Shown: positions 41,909 through 50,326 of the stretch, piece after piece
How the letters are laid out: every line of letters starts with the position of its first letter
How positions within the stretch are numbered: position 1 is the stretch's first letter
Origin: Bacteroidia bacterium
Lineage (GTDB): Bacteria > Bacteroidota > Bacteroidia > Bacteroidales > VadinHA17
Direction of reading: 5' to 3'
Assembly (NCBI GenBank): GCA_026391215.1
Contig: JAPLDX010000121.1
Coordinates: 1 to 50,759 of the forward strand
Length of the DNA stretch: 50,759 bases
Notes under the pieces: generated by a model
Database searches by the model: none
The model's input: only the letters and a program-made list of their open reading frames with translations
Told to the model about the DNA's origin: nothing
Program-made: the position numbers and the translations under genes

Positions 41909-41929
41909 TGAGGAGGTTCCTCATTCTTT
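41909..41929 (+). terminator. Weak intrinsic terminator
   Basis: A 6-bp stem TGAGGA (41909-41914) and TCCTCA (41918-41923) with a GGT loop is followed by TTCTTTT. It lies 12 bases past the acyltransferase stop and next to the convergent DUF3078 stop. The stem is short, so the call is tentative. Confidence 0.42.
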
Positions 41930-43566
41930 TAAAACCTGAATACGAAAGAGAATCCCAGCAGTTCCTTGAACTGGATCCTGGCGGTATTCTTTTGCTTGCC
42001 ATCAGTACCTAACACAGGTTGCTTTTCCTTGTCAAAAACAGGTGTCTTTGTATCATCATCAAAAATCAGGTGGGTATTGAATCTGACATCAGTGAACCAG
42101 TTAATGGCAGCTGTCACTATCATCTCCCAGTCAATATCTATATTCTGCGGATTATTTATATAATTAGTAAAAAGCTGAAGCCTGTTAGTTATAGTAACCG
42201 TACTTACCGGCTTGTATTCATTTGTGATCATGAAGCTCATACCAGGCTCATTTTTTGCTTTTTTCCCGGCGGGAATGCCATATTTTGTCTCATCAATTGC
42301 ATCCACTCCGACTACTCCGGTTGTATCGGTAACGAAGGTTCCTTTGTAAGAAAGTGGAGAAAAGTTTATTGAAGTATTCTTGTTTGGTTTGTAATCCAGC
42401 CCTAAACCTACAGTCAGAATCGCAGGATTAAAGAATTTTGAGACAAGGATCCTCGTGGTATCGTTTGGATAGGAAAATCCACTTGCCATCTGGGTTTTAA
42501 ACAGCATTATCGCACTGAAATCAAACTTCCCGAAGGCTTTGTGATTAAGCTTTGAATTTGTCTCCAGAAGGTCAAGATTCTTTCTTATATCATCACTGCC
42601 GTTCTTTATGAGCCCGTACTTTATCCTGGCAAAATTACCGGAAGTAATTTTCAGTTTCTTATTATTGTAGTCGGCATACCCTGTTATATCAAGAGCTGTG
42701 GATATGCTGCTTTCTCCTCCTTTTACCCAGTTTGTGAGTGAAGCCTGGTTCAGGGCAAATGAAGCTTCCGAACGGAACTTCCATAATTGTGACCTCACAG
42801 GTATTGTCCTGACATCCAGCAGAGTTGACTTGTCAACTTCCTGTACCTCAATCCTGGCATCAGAATAATTTCCCTGTTTGACAGGTCGCCGGAAATCGAC
42901 TCTCTTTTCAAGATACAAGCTGATGGTATCTTTTGCAGGAGCGCCAATCCACACGGTTATTGAATCATTCATCTCATTCCTTAACCAGTAACGCTTCATA
43001 ATGTCCGACCTTGAGTTAAGCCAGATATTTGTGACAGCTCCTCCCAGGCCTGTAACATGGATCATACTTGAATCACGGGCTTCCAGAAAATCCATCAGAA
43101 TTTCTACAGCCACCCTGATAGAATCGCCCTGGTATGGATAAGAATAATAAGTGAACGGGAAACCGGGTCTCTCCTCGCTTACTTTATGAAGCGTGTCAAT
43201 AACCACCAGAACCGAGGTATCCTTTAATAAAGCTGACGACACAGGTTCCCAGATATAGAACTTGTCCCAAGGAATATTAAGCGAATCATACGGATATCTT
43301 TTCAGGAAATATGCCGATGAATCATAAGGAGGATTTGATGCTTCATTCACCAGGTGTCTTATTGCCCGCCTCAGAGGATCACCGGTTTCTTTCCAGTATT
43401 GCGGCTGACACCTCTCCTGTAGTATTTTTATTGCCTGACCGGCTGACAATTCGATCCTGGGTGTTTCCTGCTGATCACCCGTATCGGTACTATCTTGTGA
43501 AATACCTGATATACTGATACTTATGAAAATGAATAAAAAAATGTTCCTGACTACTGTTATTTTCAT
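41929..43566 (-). CDS. DUF3078 outer-membrane-associated protein
   Basis: This 545-residue protein has a signal peptide (MKITVVRNIFLFIFISISISGISQ; a frame-compatible ATG at 43584 would add six residues). The C-terminal half (about 260-545) has the DUF3078 pattern: FALNQASLTNWVKGGESSIS, then repeated beta-strand segments ending in ELLGFSFVFRF with the terminal aromatic residue of outer-membrane barrels. The N-terminal half has further beta-rich segments and pairs of aromatic residues. Function unknown; an envelope protein of Bacteroidota. Confidence 0.88.
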   Translation of the reverse strand: MKITVVRNIFLFIFISISISGISQDSTDTGDQQETPRIELSAGQAIKILQERCQPQYWKETGDPLRRAIRHLVNEASNPPYDSSAYFLKRYPYDSLNIPWDKFYIWEPVSSALLKDTSVLVVIDTLHKVSEERPGFPFTYYSYPYQGDSIRVAVEILMDFLEARDSSMIHVTGLGGAVTNIWLNSRSDIMKRYWLRNEMNDSITVWIGAPAKDTISLYLEKRVDFRRPVKQGNYSDARIEVQEVDKSTLLDVRTIPVRSQLWKFRSEASFALNQASLTNWVKGGESSISTALDITGYADYNNKKLKITSGNFARIKYGLIKNGSDDIRKNLDLLETNSKLNHKAFGKFDFSAIMLFKTQMASGFSYPNDTTRILVSKFFNPAILTVGLGLDYKPNKNTSINFSPLSYKGTFVTDTTGVVGVDAIDETKYGIPAGKKAKNEPGMSFMITNEYKPVSTVTITNRLQLFTNYINNPQNIDIDWEMIVTAAINWFTDVRFNTHLIFDDDTKTPVFDKEKQPVLGTDGKQKNTARIQFKELLGFSFVFRF

Positions 43567-43804
43567 GACCGGTTGTTTTTTCACATTAAATTCCCTGTTG
43601 AATATATCATAAAATACTATTATTTTTACATTTTATTGCCTGCAGACTTTGGTCAATATATACTTAACAGTATATTTTTTGTTTGATATATACAAAAATA
43701 TCAAAAACCGGGATTCTTTTATTTCCTGATCTTATCTTCAATTATCAGAACATTCTTATGTATGGGTATTGACCGTACAATAAAATCAATTTAATGCTTA
43801 AATG

Positions 43805-43927
43805 CATGTACCCTTCCCCCAACCCCCTTCCCTGCTGAAGCAGGGCAGGGAGCTAAGTAACTGAATATCTCCAACTTCCCCCTCCTTGCTTTAGCAGGGA
43901 GGGGGATGAAGAGGGGGTGGGTACATG
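43805..43927. repeat. GTACATG-ended palindromic element, copy 3 (123 bp)
   Basis: The inverted ends are CATGTACCC (43805-43813) and GGGTACATG (43919-43927), with internal CCCTGCTGAAGCAGGG-type and TTGCTTTAGCAGGG-type hairpin arms. It lies in the 415-base gap 43567-43981 between the divergent DUF3078 and tryptophanase genes, ending 54 bases before the tryptophanase start. The rest of the gap is very AT rich; no tnaC-like leader peptide or clear promoter was recognised. Confidence 0.9.
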
Positions 43928-43981
43928 AGGAAAAAGAAATAAGAATTAAAATACTTATTGATAAACAATTAATTATTAATC

Positions 43982-45358
43982 ATGGAATTACCAATATTTG
44001 AACCATTTAAAACAAAGATGGTTGAAACGGTTTATAAAAGCTCCAGGGAGCAGAGAGAGCAATGGATCAAAGATGCATCCTTTAACCTCTTTAATCTTAA
44101 ATCCGACCAGGTAATCATTGACCTGCTCACCGATTCCGGAACAGGGGCAATGAGCGACAGACAATGGGCAGCAATGATGACAGGAGATGAAAGCTATGCC
44201 GGCGCTTCATCATATTATAACCTTAAAAAGGCGGTTACCGAAATAACCGGATTTGATTTCTTTCTCCCTGCCCACCAGGGAAGAGCTGCTGAAAATGTTC
44301 TCTTTTCAGCACTTATAAAAGAGGGTGACCTCGTTCCGGGGAACTCACATTTCGATACGACAAAAGGGCACATTGAATTCAGAAAAGCAATACCTGTTGA
44401 TTGTACGGTTGATATAGCCATGGATTTCACCGCATATTATCCGTTCAAGGGCAATGTTGATCTGGCCAGGCTTGAAGATGTTCTTAAAAGCAATCCCCGC
44501 GGAAAAATTCCCTGCATCATAGTTACAATTACTAATAATACTGCCGGTGGACAGCCTGTGAGTATGGAAAATATCAGGGGAGTCAGCCGGCTTGCCCGGA
44601 AATACGATACTAGTTTATTCCTGGATTCTGCAAGATTTGCTGAAAATGCATGGTTCATAAAGACCAGGGAGGAGGGTTATCCTGATAAGGGGATCAGGGA
44701 GATAGCTCTTGAAATGTTCTCATACACCGATGGCATGACAATGAGCTCAAAAAAAGATGCCATAGTGAATATGGGCGGTTTCACTGCTTACAGGGACAAA
44801 GAGCTTTTCAGAAAAGCATCTGCATATAATATTATATATGAAGGATTTATTACATACGGGGGGATGTCCGGAAGAGATATGAATGCCCTTGCACAGGGAC
44901 TATATGATGGAACTGATGAAGAGTACCTCAGGTCGAGAATCGGGCAGGTCGCATATCTGGGTTCCCTGCTGAAAGAATATGGAGTACCGGTGCTGGAACC
45001 ATTTGGCGGTCATGCAGTGTTCATTGATGCATATAGTTTCCTTCCCCTGATTCCGAAAGAAAAATTCCCGGGACAGGTGCTTGCTGTTGAACTTTATATT
45101 GAAGGAGGCATCAGAAGCGCTGAGGTAGGTGCACTCATGGCTGACAGGGACCCGGTAACACGCGAGAACAGATTCAGCGGCAGGGAGATGATAAGGCTGG
45201 CATTGCCTAGAAGGGTTTACAGCGACAATCACATGAAATATGTAGCTGCCGCAGTAAACGCCGTTTATGAAAGAAGAAAATCAATAAACAGAGGCTTGAA
45301 GATAAAATGGGAGGCGCCTATACTGCGTCATTTTACAGTTGAACTTGAAAGGTTTTAG
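43982..45358 (+). CDS. tnaA: Tryptophanase
   Basis: This 458-residue PLP-dependent beta-eliminating lyase converts tryptophan to indole, pyruvate and ammonia. The family signatures are IDLLTDSGTGAMSD, PAHQGRAAENVLF, DSARFAENAWFIK and the PLP-lysine segment MSSKKDA (K257/K258). It is tryptophanase and not tyrosine phenol-lyase: the substrate site reads FDTTKGH, with the Asp that tryptophanase has where the phenol-lyase has Thr. The C-terminus reads LRHFTVELERF, with the tryptophanase His (H450), and GGIRSAEVGAL keeps the carboxylate-binding Arg. Bases near the C-terminal region show nothing unusual. It stands alone, with no adjacent aromatic permease. Confidence 0.93.
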   Translation: MELPIFEPFKTKMVETVYKSSREQREQWIKDASFNLFNLKSDQVIIDLLTDSGTGAMSDRQWAAMMTGDESYAGASSYYNLKKAVTEITGFDFFLPAHQGRAAENVLFSALIKEGDLVPGNSHFDTTKGHIEFRKAIPVDCTVDIAMDFTAYYPFKGNVDLARLEDVLKSNPRGKIPCIIVTITNNTAGGQPVSMENIRGVSRLARKYDTSLFLDSARFAENAWFIKTREEGYPDKGIREIALEMFSYTDGMTMSSKKDAIVNMGGFTAYRDKELFRKASAYNIIYEGFITYGGMSGRDMNALAQGLYDGTDEEYLRSRIGQVAYLGSLLKEYGVPVLEPFGGHAVFIDAYSFLPLIPKEKFPGQVLAVELYIEGGIRSAEVGALMADRDPVTRENRFSGREMIRLALPRRVYSDNHMKYVAAAVNAVYERRKSINRGLKIKWEAPILRHFTVELERF

Positions 45359-45414
45359 CATCTGCTTTGTTTATTTCTCACAAATCATTTTCTTTGCAGC
45401 GCTAAAATTTAAGA

Positions 45415-46761
45415 ATGCAGGATCTTACCACCGGTAAGGAAGGAAAGCTCATCTTCCAGTTTGCGGCCCCAATGCTTTTGGGAAACATCTTCCAGCAGCT
45501 TTTCAGCGTGGTAGACAGTATTGTTGTCGGTAAATTCATCGGCAAGGAAGCTCTTGCTGCTGTCGGAGCTTCATTCCCTGTCATATTTATGATGGTTTCG
45601 ATGATAATCGGGATCGTCATGGGTACGACGGTAGTAATATCACAATACTTCGGAGCCAGGGATTTTGTCAAGGTAAAAAGAGCTATCGATACAATGTATA
45701 TTTATAGTGTCGTAGCGGGGGCAATCGCAACAGCCGCAGGACTGGTCCTCGCCGGTCCGCTTTTGCGTCTGCTTGGCACACCGGAAGAAATTATGCCACA
45801 GGCAATACAATACCTTAGGATCTATTTCTCAGGTATAATCATCTTCTTTGGTTATAATGGTACAAGTGCAGTTTTAAGAGGTCTTGGAGATTCAAAAACC
45901 CCCCTTTACTTCCTAATAATTGCTACTGTTGCCAATATTATCCTTGTCCTCTTATTTGTTGCTGTTTTTAAATGGGGTATTGCAGGAGCCGCATATGCAA
46001 CTCTTCTTGCAAACGGACTGGCATTCGGACTGGCTATATACTGGCTTAATAGTACCCACAAACTTATAAGAATCTCAATTACGGGACTCCATTTCGACAG
46101 GGAGGTTTTCAGGCAGAGTCTGAGAATCGGCTTGCCAACCGGGATACAACAGACACTTGTAGCAATCGGGGGACTGGCACTGATGGGTATAGTCAACAGA
46201 TTCGGAACAAACGTTCTGGCCGGTTATTCTGTTGCCAGCCGTCTCGATTCAATAGCTCTGGTGCCGGCAATGTCTTTTTCGCAGGCTCTTTCAACTTTCG
46301 TCGGCCAGAATATTGGTGCGAATAAGTTGGAAAGAATAAGGATCGGGCTCATAGCAACAGTCAAGATGTCGGGAATTGTAACAATTGTCACAAGTGCAAT
46401 CATTGTGATCTGGGGACACCTGATCATGAGTCTGTTTACAAATGATGCAGAAGTGATAAGGATTGGAGATCAGTATCTTACGATAGTAAGTATATTCTAT
46501 TTGCTCTTTACAATGATGTTTATTTATAACGGCATTATGAGAGGAGCCGGCGATACACTACTTCCAATGTTCTTCTCTCTTATCTCCCTCTGGTTAATAA
46601 GAATACCTCTGGCATGGTATCTGTCGGATAAGATTGGCGTAAGTGGAATATGGTGGGCTATCCCTGTTGGCTGGCTGATTGGACTTGTGTTCTCGTTCAC
46701 CTATTACAAAACAGGACGCTGGAAAAGGAAGAGTGTTGTGAAATATGATGAGAATTTGTAA
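45415..46761 (+). CDS. MATE family efflux transporter
   Basis: This 448-residue membrane protein has about twelve helices arranged as two related halves, the multidrug and toxin extrusion layout. It opens with GKEGKLIFQFAAPMLLGNIFQQLF and VVDSIVVGKFIGKEALAAVGASFP, and the second half shows QSLRIGLPTGIQQTLVAIGGL and SFSQALSTFVGQNIGANKLER. It exports cationic compounds or metabolites using ion gradients; the substrate is unknown. It follows tryptophanase by 56 bases on the same strand, so export of indole-related products is conceivable but not shown. Confidence 0.94.
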   Translation: MQDLTTGKEGKLIFQFAAPMLLGNIFQQLFSVVDSIVVGKFIGKEALAAVGASFPVIFMMVSMIIGIVMGTTVVISQYFGARDFVKVKRAIDTMYIYSVVAGAIATAAGLVLAGPLLRLLGTPEEIMPQAIQYLRIYFSGIIIFFGYNGTSAVLRGLGDSKTPLYFLIIATVANIILVLLFVAVFKWGIAGAAYATLLANGLAFGLAIYWLNSTHKLIRISITGLHFDREVFRQSLRIGLPTGIQQTLVAIGGLALMGIVNRFGTNVLAGYSVASRLDSIALVPAMSFSQALSTFVGQNIGANKLERIRIGLIATVKMSGIVTIVTSAIIVIWGHLIMSLFTNDAEVIRIGDQYLTIVSIFYLLFTMMFIYNGIMRGAGDTLLPMFFSLISLWLIRIPLAWYLSDKIGVSGIWWAIPVGWLIGLVFSFTYYKTGRWKRKSVVKYDENL

Positions 46762-46791
46762 CTTTCACTTTTATATTCAACACAGCAGGAG

Positions 46792-47667
46792 ATGATTAAA
46801 TCCATGACCGGCTATGGTAAGTCCATGGCTGAAATCCCGGGAAAAAAGATCACTATCGAAATAAAGTCGCTTAACTCCAAATCACTCGATCTTAATTTAA
46901 GATTGCCCTGGATCTATAAGGAGAAAGAAACTGACATCAGGAACATTTTAAGCCAGAAGCTTGACAGGGGTAAAATAGATCTTTCAATCAATTTTGATGT
47001 TCTTGACTCTGAGATTGTTCCTGTGATAAATAAAGCTGTTGTGAAAAATTATTTCAAGCAGTTGAAAGAGATAGCAGGCGAGCTGAATATCAACGCTGAT
47101 GATCAGCTGCTTGCAACGATTATGAGACTTCCTGACGCTCTTAAAACGGAAAAACCGGAACTGGAAGAGGAAGAATGGTCACTGGTTAAGGATAAGATCA
47201 ACGAATCCATAGAACAGCTTGACCATTACAGGAAAGAAGAAGGTAAATCGCTGGAAGCCGACCTTGAAAGGTGCATAGGGAAGATACTTACCCTGCTCAA
47301 AGAGATAGAGTCATTTGAAGGTGACCGGATCACAAGGATAAGGGAGAAGTTAAATAGTTCTCTTATTGAAAATGTTGGAACAGAAAACATAGACATGAAC
47401 AGGTTTGAGCAGGAGATCATTTTCTATCTTGAAAAAATGGATATCAATGAGGAGAAGGTGAGACTGAAAAAGCATTGTGAGTATTTCCTCGAAAAGATCG
47501 CTACTGAACCACCGAACGGAAAGATCCTGAGCTTTATCTCGCAGGAAATAGGCCGTGAGATAAACACTATCGGGTCGAAAGCCAATGACGCATCAATGCA
47601 GAAGCTTGTGGTAATGATGAAGGACGAACTGGAAAAGATCAAGGAACAATCATTAAATGTTTTGTAA
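46792..47667 (+). CDS. yicC: YicC family endoribonuclease-like protein
   Basis: This 291-residue protein matches YicC/YloC: MIKSMTGYGKSMAEIPGKKITIEIKSLNSKSLDL at the start (split by charged residues) and EINTIGSKANDASMQKLVVMMKDELEKIKEQ at the end, with a central coiled region. YicC proteins act in RNA turnover as endoribonucleases. It is 11 bases upstream of guanylate kinase, an arrangement often seen between these two genes. Confidence 0.95.
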   Translation: MIKSMTGYGKSMAEIPGKKITIEIKSLNSKSLDLNLRLPWIYKEKETDIRNILSQKLDRGKIDLSINFDVLDSEIVPVINKAVVKNYFKQLKEIAGELNINADDQLLATIMRLPDALKTEKPELEEEEWSLVKDKINESIEQLDHYRKEEGKSLEADLERCIGKILTLLKEIESFEGDRITRIREKLNSSLIENVGTENIDMNRFEQEIIFYLEKMDINEEKVRLKKHCEYFLEKIATEPPNGKILSFISQEIGREINTIGSKANDASMQKLVVMMKDELEKIKEQSLNVL

Positions 47668-47678
47668 TGAGATTCTGA

Positions 47679-48251
47679 ATGAGAGGTAAGCTCGTTATAA
47701 TATCAGCTCCATCGGGAGCGGGCAAGTCAACAATTATAAGGCATCTTCTTGAAAATGACATCAATCTTGAATTCTCAATATCAGCAACTACAAGGGCACC
47801 AAGAGGCAGGGAAAAAAACGGGAGAGAATATTACTTTCTGACTATTGAAGATTTCAAAAGAAGAATAAAAGACGGTGCTTTTATAGAGTGGGAAGAGGTG
47901 TATAAGGATCAGTTCTATGGCACACTAAAAAGCGAAATAGACAGGATTTGGTCGCACGGCAATCATGTCCTCTTTGATGTGGATGTAAAAGGCGGTATAA
48001 ATCTTAAAAATATTTTCAAACACGAGGCAATTTCCATTTTTATCATGCCTCCATCAGTCAGGGAACTTGAAAAAAGACTTCTGCTCAGGGGAACTGATGA
48101 TCCCGGCAAGATTAGGATGAGATTGGCAAAAGCAGAAGAGGAAATGAAACTTGCCGACGAGTTTGATAATATTGTCCTAAATGACAACCTTGAAGAGGCT
48201 GAAGAAGAGATATATGAGCTAATGAGCGGCTTTATAAGAAGAGAGACTTAA
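47679..48251 (+). CDS. gmk: Guanylate kinase
   Basis: This 190-residue enzyme phosphorylates GMP to GDP with ATP. The P-loop is APSGAGKST (residues 10-18), and the GMP-binding region includes SATTRAPRGREKNGREYYF and FIEWEEVYKDQFYGT. The C-terminal lid has EKRLLLRGTDDPGKIRMRL. The length is typical. It lies between yicC and nadD with gaps of 11 and 2 bases, forming an operon. Confidence 0.97.
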   Translation: MRGKLVIISAPSGAGKSTIIRHLLENDINLEFSISATTRAPRGREKNGREYYFLTIEDFKRRIKDGAFIEWEEVYKDQFYGTLKSEIDRIWSHGNHVLFDVDVKGGINLKNIFKHEAISIFIMPPSVRELEKRLLLRGTDDPGKIRMRLAKAEEEMKLADEFDNIVLNDNLEEAEEEIYELMSGFIRRET

Positions 48252-48253
48252 TA

Positions 48254-48847
48254 ATGCTAAAAGCAGGTCTATACTTTGGGTCCTTCAACCCGATACATAT
48301 CGGGCATATTGCTATTGCCGGATACATGCTTGAGTTTACGGGGCTTGATGAGATATGGTTTGTTGTCAGTCCTCACAACCCACTGAAGAAGAAAGATACT
48401 CTGCTTGATGACTATCAGCGTCTTCATATGACAAACCTGGCTATTGGCAATAATGACAGGTTGAAAGCTTTGGATATAGAATTCAAAATGCCGGTTCCCT
48501 CCTATACTATTGATACTCTTGCATATCTGGAAGAGAAATATCCCTATCACCGTTTTTCCCTGGTGATGGGCGAAGACAACCTCAACACTCTCCATAAATG
48601 GAAAAACGGTCTGGAACTGGTACAGAAATGTCCGATACTGGTTTATCCCAGACCTGATTCAAAAAAGCCGTCAGAACTTATGCTGGAACGGATCCTTTCT
48701 GCAGCAGATATCTGTTTTGTCAAGGCACCAATGATGGATATATCAGGTACTTTTATCCGGAATGGCATAAAAAAGGGCAAGAATATGTCATACTTCATGC
48801 CTGCCCCTGTATGGAAGTATATTGAGGAGATGCATTTCTATAAGTGA
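48254..48847 (+). CDS. nadD: Nicotinate-nucleotide adenylyltransferase
   Basis: This 197-residue enzyme adenylates nicotinic acid mononucleotide in NAD synthesis. The nucleotidyltransferase motif is FGSFNPIHIGH (H15 and H18), the conserved WFVVSPHNPLKKKDTL follows, and the C-terminal ISGTFIRNGIKKGK contains the second ATP site. The stop codon (48845-48847) lies at the left end of a palindromic repeat that fills the gap to the next gene. Confidence 0.96.
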   Translation: MLKAGLYFGSFNPIHIGHIAIAGYMLEFTGLDEIWFVVSPHNPLKKKDTLLDDYQRLHMTNLAIGNNDRLKALDIEFKMPVPSYTIDTLAYLEEKYPYHRFSLVMGEDNLNTLHKWKNGLELVQKCPILVYPRPDSKKPSELMLERILSAADICFVKAPMMDISGTFIRNGIKKGKNMSYFMPAPVWKYIEEMHFYK

Positions 48848-48970
48848 CCCCCATGTCATGCTGAAGGATGACCTACCCCCTAAAGGAGGTTTAAAACTCA
48901 ATTACCTATTTATTAAGTCATTATAAGGTTTATTGCCCCCCTTCAGGGGGGGTTGGGGGGTCGAGGGTCA
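48845..48970. repeat. TGACCC-ended palindromic element between nadD and vorC-like gene
   Basis: The outer inverted ends are TGACCC (48845-48850) and GGGTCA (48965-48970), 126 bases in all. Inside are CCCCCTAAAGGAGG and the hairpin CCCCCC-TTCA-GGGGGGG (48936-48952), then GGGGGGTCGAGGG. The left end provides the nadD stop TGA and the right end provides the TGA of the oppositely oriented vorC-like gene. The whole convergent gap is repeat; its length is close to the GTACATG elements though its ends differ. Confidence 0.82.
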
Positions 48971-49510
48971 GACTTTCTTAATAATCTCCAGTCCCCGCTG
49001 AAGAGCCTTCTCATTTATCGGGATAAGGTCATGATATCTCTCGGGCAGGGACTTCTTCAACCCTTTTATAACATTTTCCATTTTAATGATAGGCTTCACC
49101 TTGAGGAATCCCCCCAGGACTATCATATTGAAGATCTTCGGATTGCCCATTTTCCCTGCCTCCTCGGCAGCATCAACACGGTAAATTGTGATATCCTTTC
49201 TTTCAGGATTCCGGGTTATTCCATTACTGTCATAGATAAGTATCCCTCCCGGCTTTATGTCGTTCTCGAATTTATCAAGCGACTGCTGGTTGAGGATAAT
49301 TGCCGTATCAAAATGCCTCACAATCGGAGAGCTGATCCTGTCGCTGCTTATTATCACTATTACATTTGCTGTACCGCCACGCATTTCCGGCCCGTACGAC
49401 GGCATCCAGCTCACTTCCATATCCTGCATGATCCCGGAATATGCCATAATTTTGCCCATCGACAGAACACCCTGTCCCCCGAATCCGGCTATTAATATTT
49501 CTTCAGTCAT
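48968..49510 (-). CDS. 2-oxoacid:acceptor oxidoreductase gamma subunit (VorC-like)
   Basis: This 180-residue gamma-type subunit belongs to the 2-oxoacid:ferredoxin oxidoreductase family. It begins with MTEEILIAGFGGQGVLSMGK and has VSWMPSYGPEMRGGTANVIV and AIILNQQSLDKFENDIKPGG. These subunits form part of the enzyme that oxidatively decarboxylates branched-chain or other 2-oxoacids to acyl-CoA and passes electrons to ferredoxin. It is the last gene of the operon, 21 bases after the TPP-binding subunit. The stop codon lies in a repeat. Confidence 0.92.
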   Translation of the reverse strand: MTEEILIAGFGGQGVLSMGKIMAYSGIMQDMEVSWMPSYGPEMRGGTANVIVIISSDRISSPIVRHFDTAIILNQQSLDKFENDIKPGGILIYDSNGITRNPERKDITIYRVDAAEEAGKMGNPKIFNMIVLGGFLKVKPIIKMENVIKGLKKSLPERYHDLIPINEKALQRGLEIIKKV

Positions 49511-49531
49511 AATTATTCAGAATTTCATTGT

Positions 49532-50323
49532 TCATTTGGCAGATTGTTCTTCGGGAGTCTTAAGGTCACCGAGCGGATAGAAAGGAAGCATGTTCTCCTC
49601 CAGCCACTTATTAGACTGAACCGGAGTCATTTTCCAGTTTGAAGGGCAGTTTGAAACAATTTCGATGAAGCATGTACCTTTATTCAGTTTCTGATACTGA
49701 ACAGCCTTTTTCATGGCTTTTTTGGTTTTCTTCACGTTGGCGGGAGTATGAACACTTTGCCTGGTTACATAATATGTCCCTGGTAAAGTAGCAACTATAT
49801 CTGTCATTTTCAGCGGATTCCCCATTGTCTTGACGTCTCTTCCATACGGCGATGTTGATGACTTCATTCCGGGAAGAGTTGTCGGAGCCATCTGGCCCCC
49901 TGTCATTCCGTAGATCCCGTTATTTATAAAGATAATAAGAATGTTCTCGCCCCTGTTGCAGGAGTGAATGGTTTCTGCGGTACCGATAGCAGCAAGATCA
50001 CCATCACCCTGGTAGGTAAAAACAAACTTCTCCGGGAGCAGCCTCTTGACTGCTGTTGCTAGTGCAGGAGCCCTGCCATGAGCGGCCTCCTGCCAGTCAA
50101 TATCTATAAAATTGTATAGAAGAACCGCACAACCGACAGGGCATATGCCGATGGTCTCGGACTGAAGTCCCTCCTCCTCGATAATTTCTGCTAAAATACG
50201 ATGAGCAGTTCCATGACCACAACCCGGACAATAGGATAGTACATTCTCGGTCATGAGCCTTGTTCTTTTATAAACCAGGTTTTCGGGCTTAATTATTTCT
50301 TTTATTCCTGTAGCTTCAGCCAT
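49532..50323 (-). CDS. 2-oxoacid:ferredoxin oxidoreductase TPP-binding beta subunit
   Basis: This 263-residue subunit binds thiamine diphosphate. It has VLSYCPGCGHGTAHRIL, then ICPVGCAVLLYNFIDIDWQ, the TPP/Mg motif GDGDLAAIGTAETIHSC followed by NNGIYGMTGGQMAPTT, and a conserved FIEIVSNCPSNW. The CPGC and CPVGC cysteines may help bind a 4Fe-4S cluster, as in related enzymes. Nearby composition suggests the branched-chain (Vor) or 2-oxoglutarate (Kor) type; the exact substrate is not decidable here. It starts 3 bases after the alpha subunit stop. Confidence 0.94.
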   Translation of the reverse strand: MAEATGIKEIIKPENLVYKRTRLMTENVLSYCPGCGHGTAHRILAEIIEEEGLQSETIGICPVGCAVLLYNFIDIDWQEAAHGRAPALATAVKRLLPEKFVFTYQGDGDLAAIGTAETIHSCNRGENILIIFINNGIYGMTGGQMAPTTLPGMKSSTSPYGRDVKTMGNPLKMTDIVATLPGTYYVTRQSVHTPANVKKTKKAMKKAVQYQKLNKGTCFIEIVSNCPSNWKMTPVQSNKWLEENMLPFYPLGDLKTPEEQSAK

Positions 50324-50326
50324 ATC

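Noticed and set aside
43585..43981. A tnaC-like leader peptide upstream of tryptophanase
   Set aside because: No short frame with a Trp codon and typical spacing was found; the region is AT rich with a palindromic element.
43982..45358. Tyrosine phenol-lyase as an alternative identity
   Set aside because: The FDTTKGH Asp and C-terminal LRHF His match tryptophanase and not the phenol-lyase Thr/Phe pattern.
48953..49495. 180-residue open frame antisense to the vorC-like gene
   Set aside because: The minus strand encodes a clear gamma subunit; this frame is its shadow.
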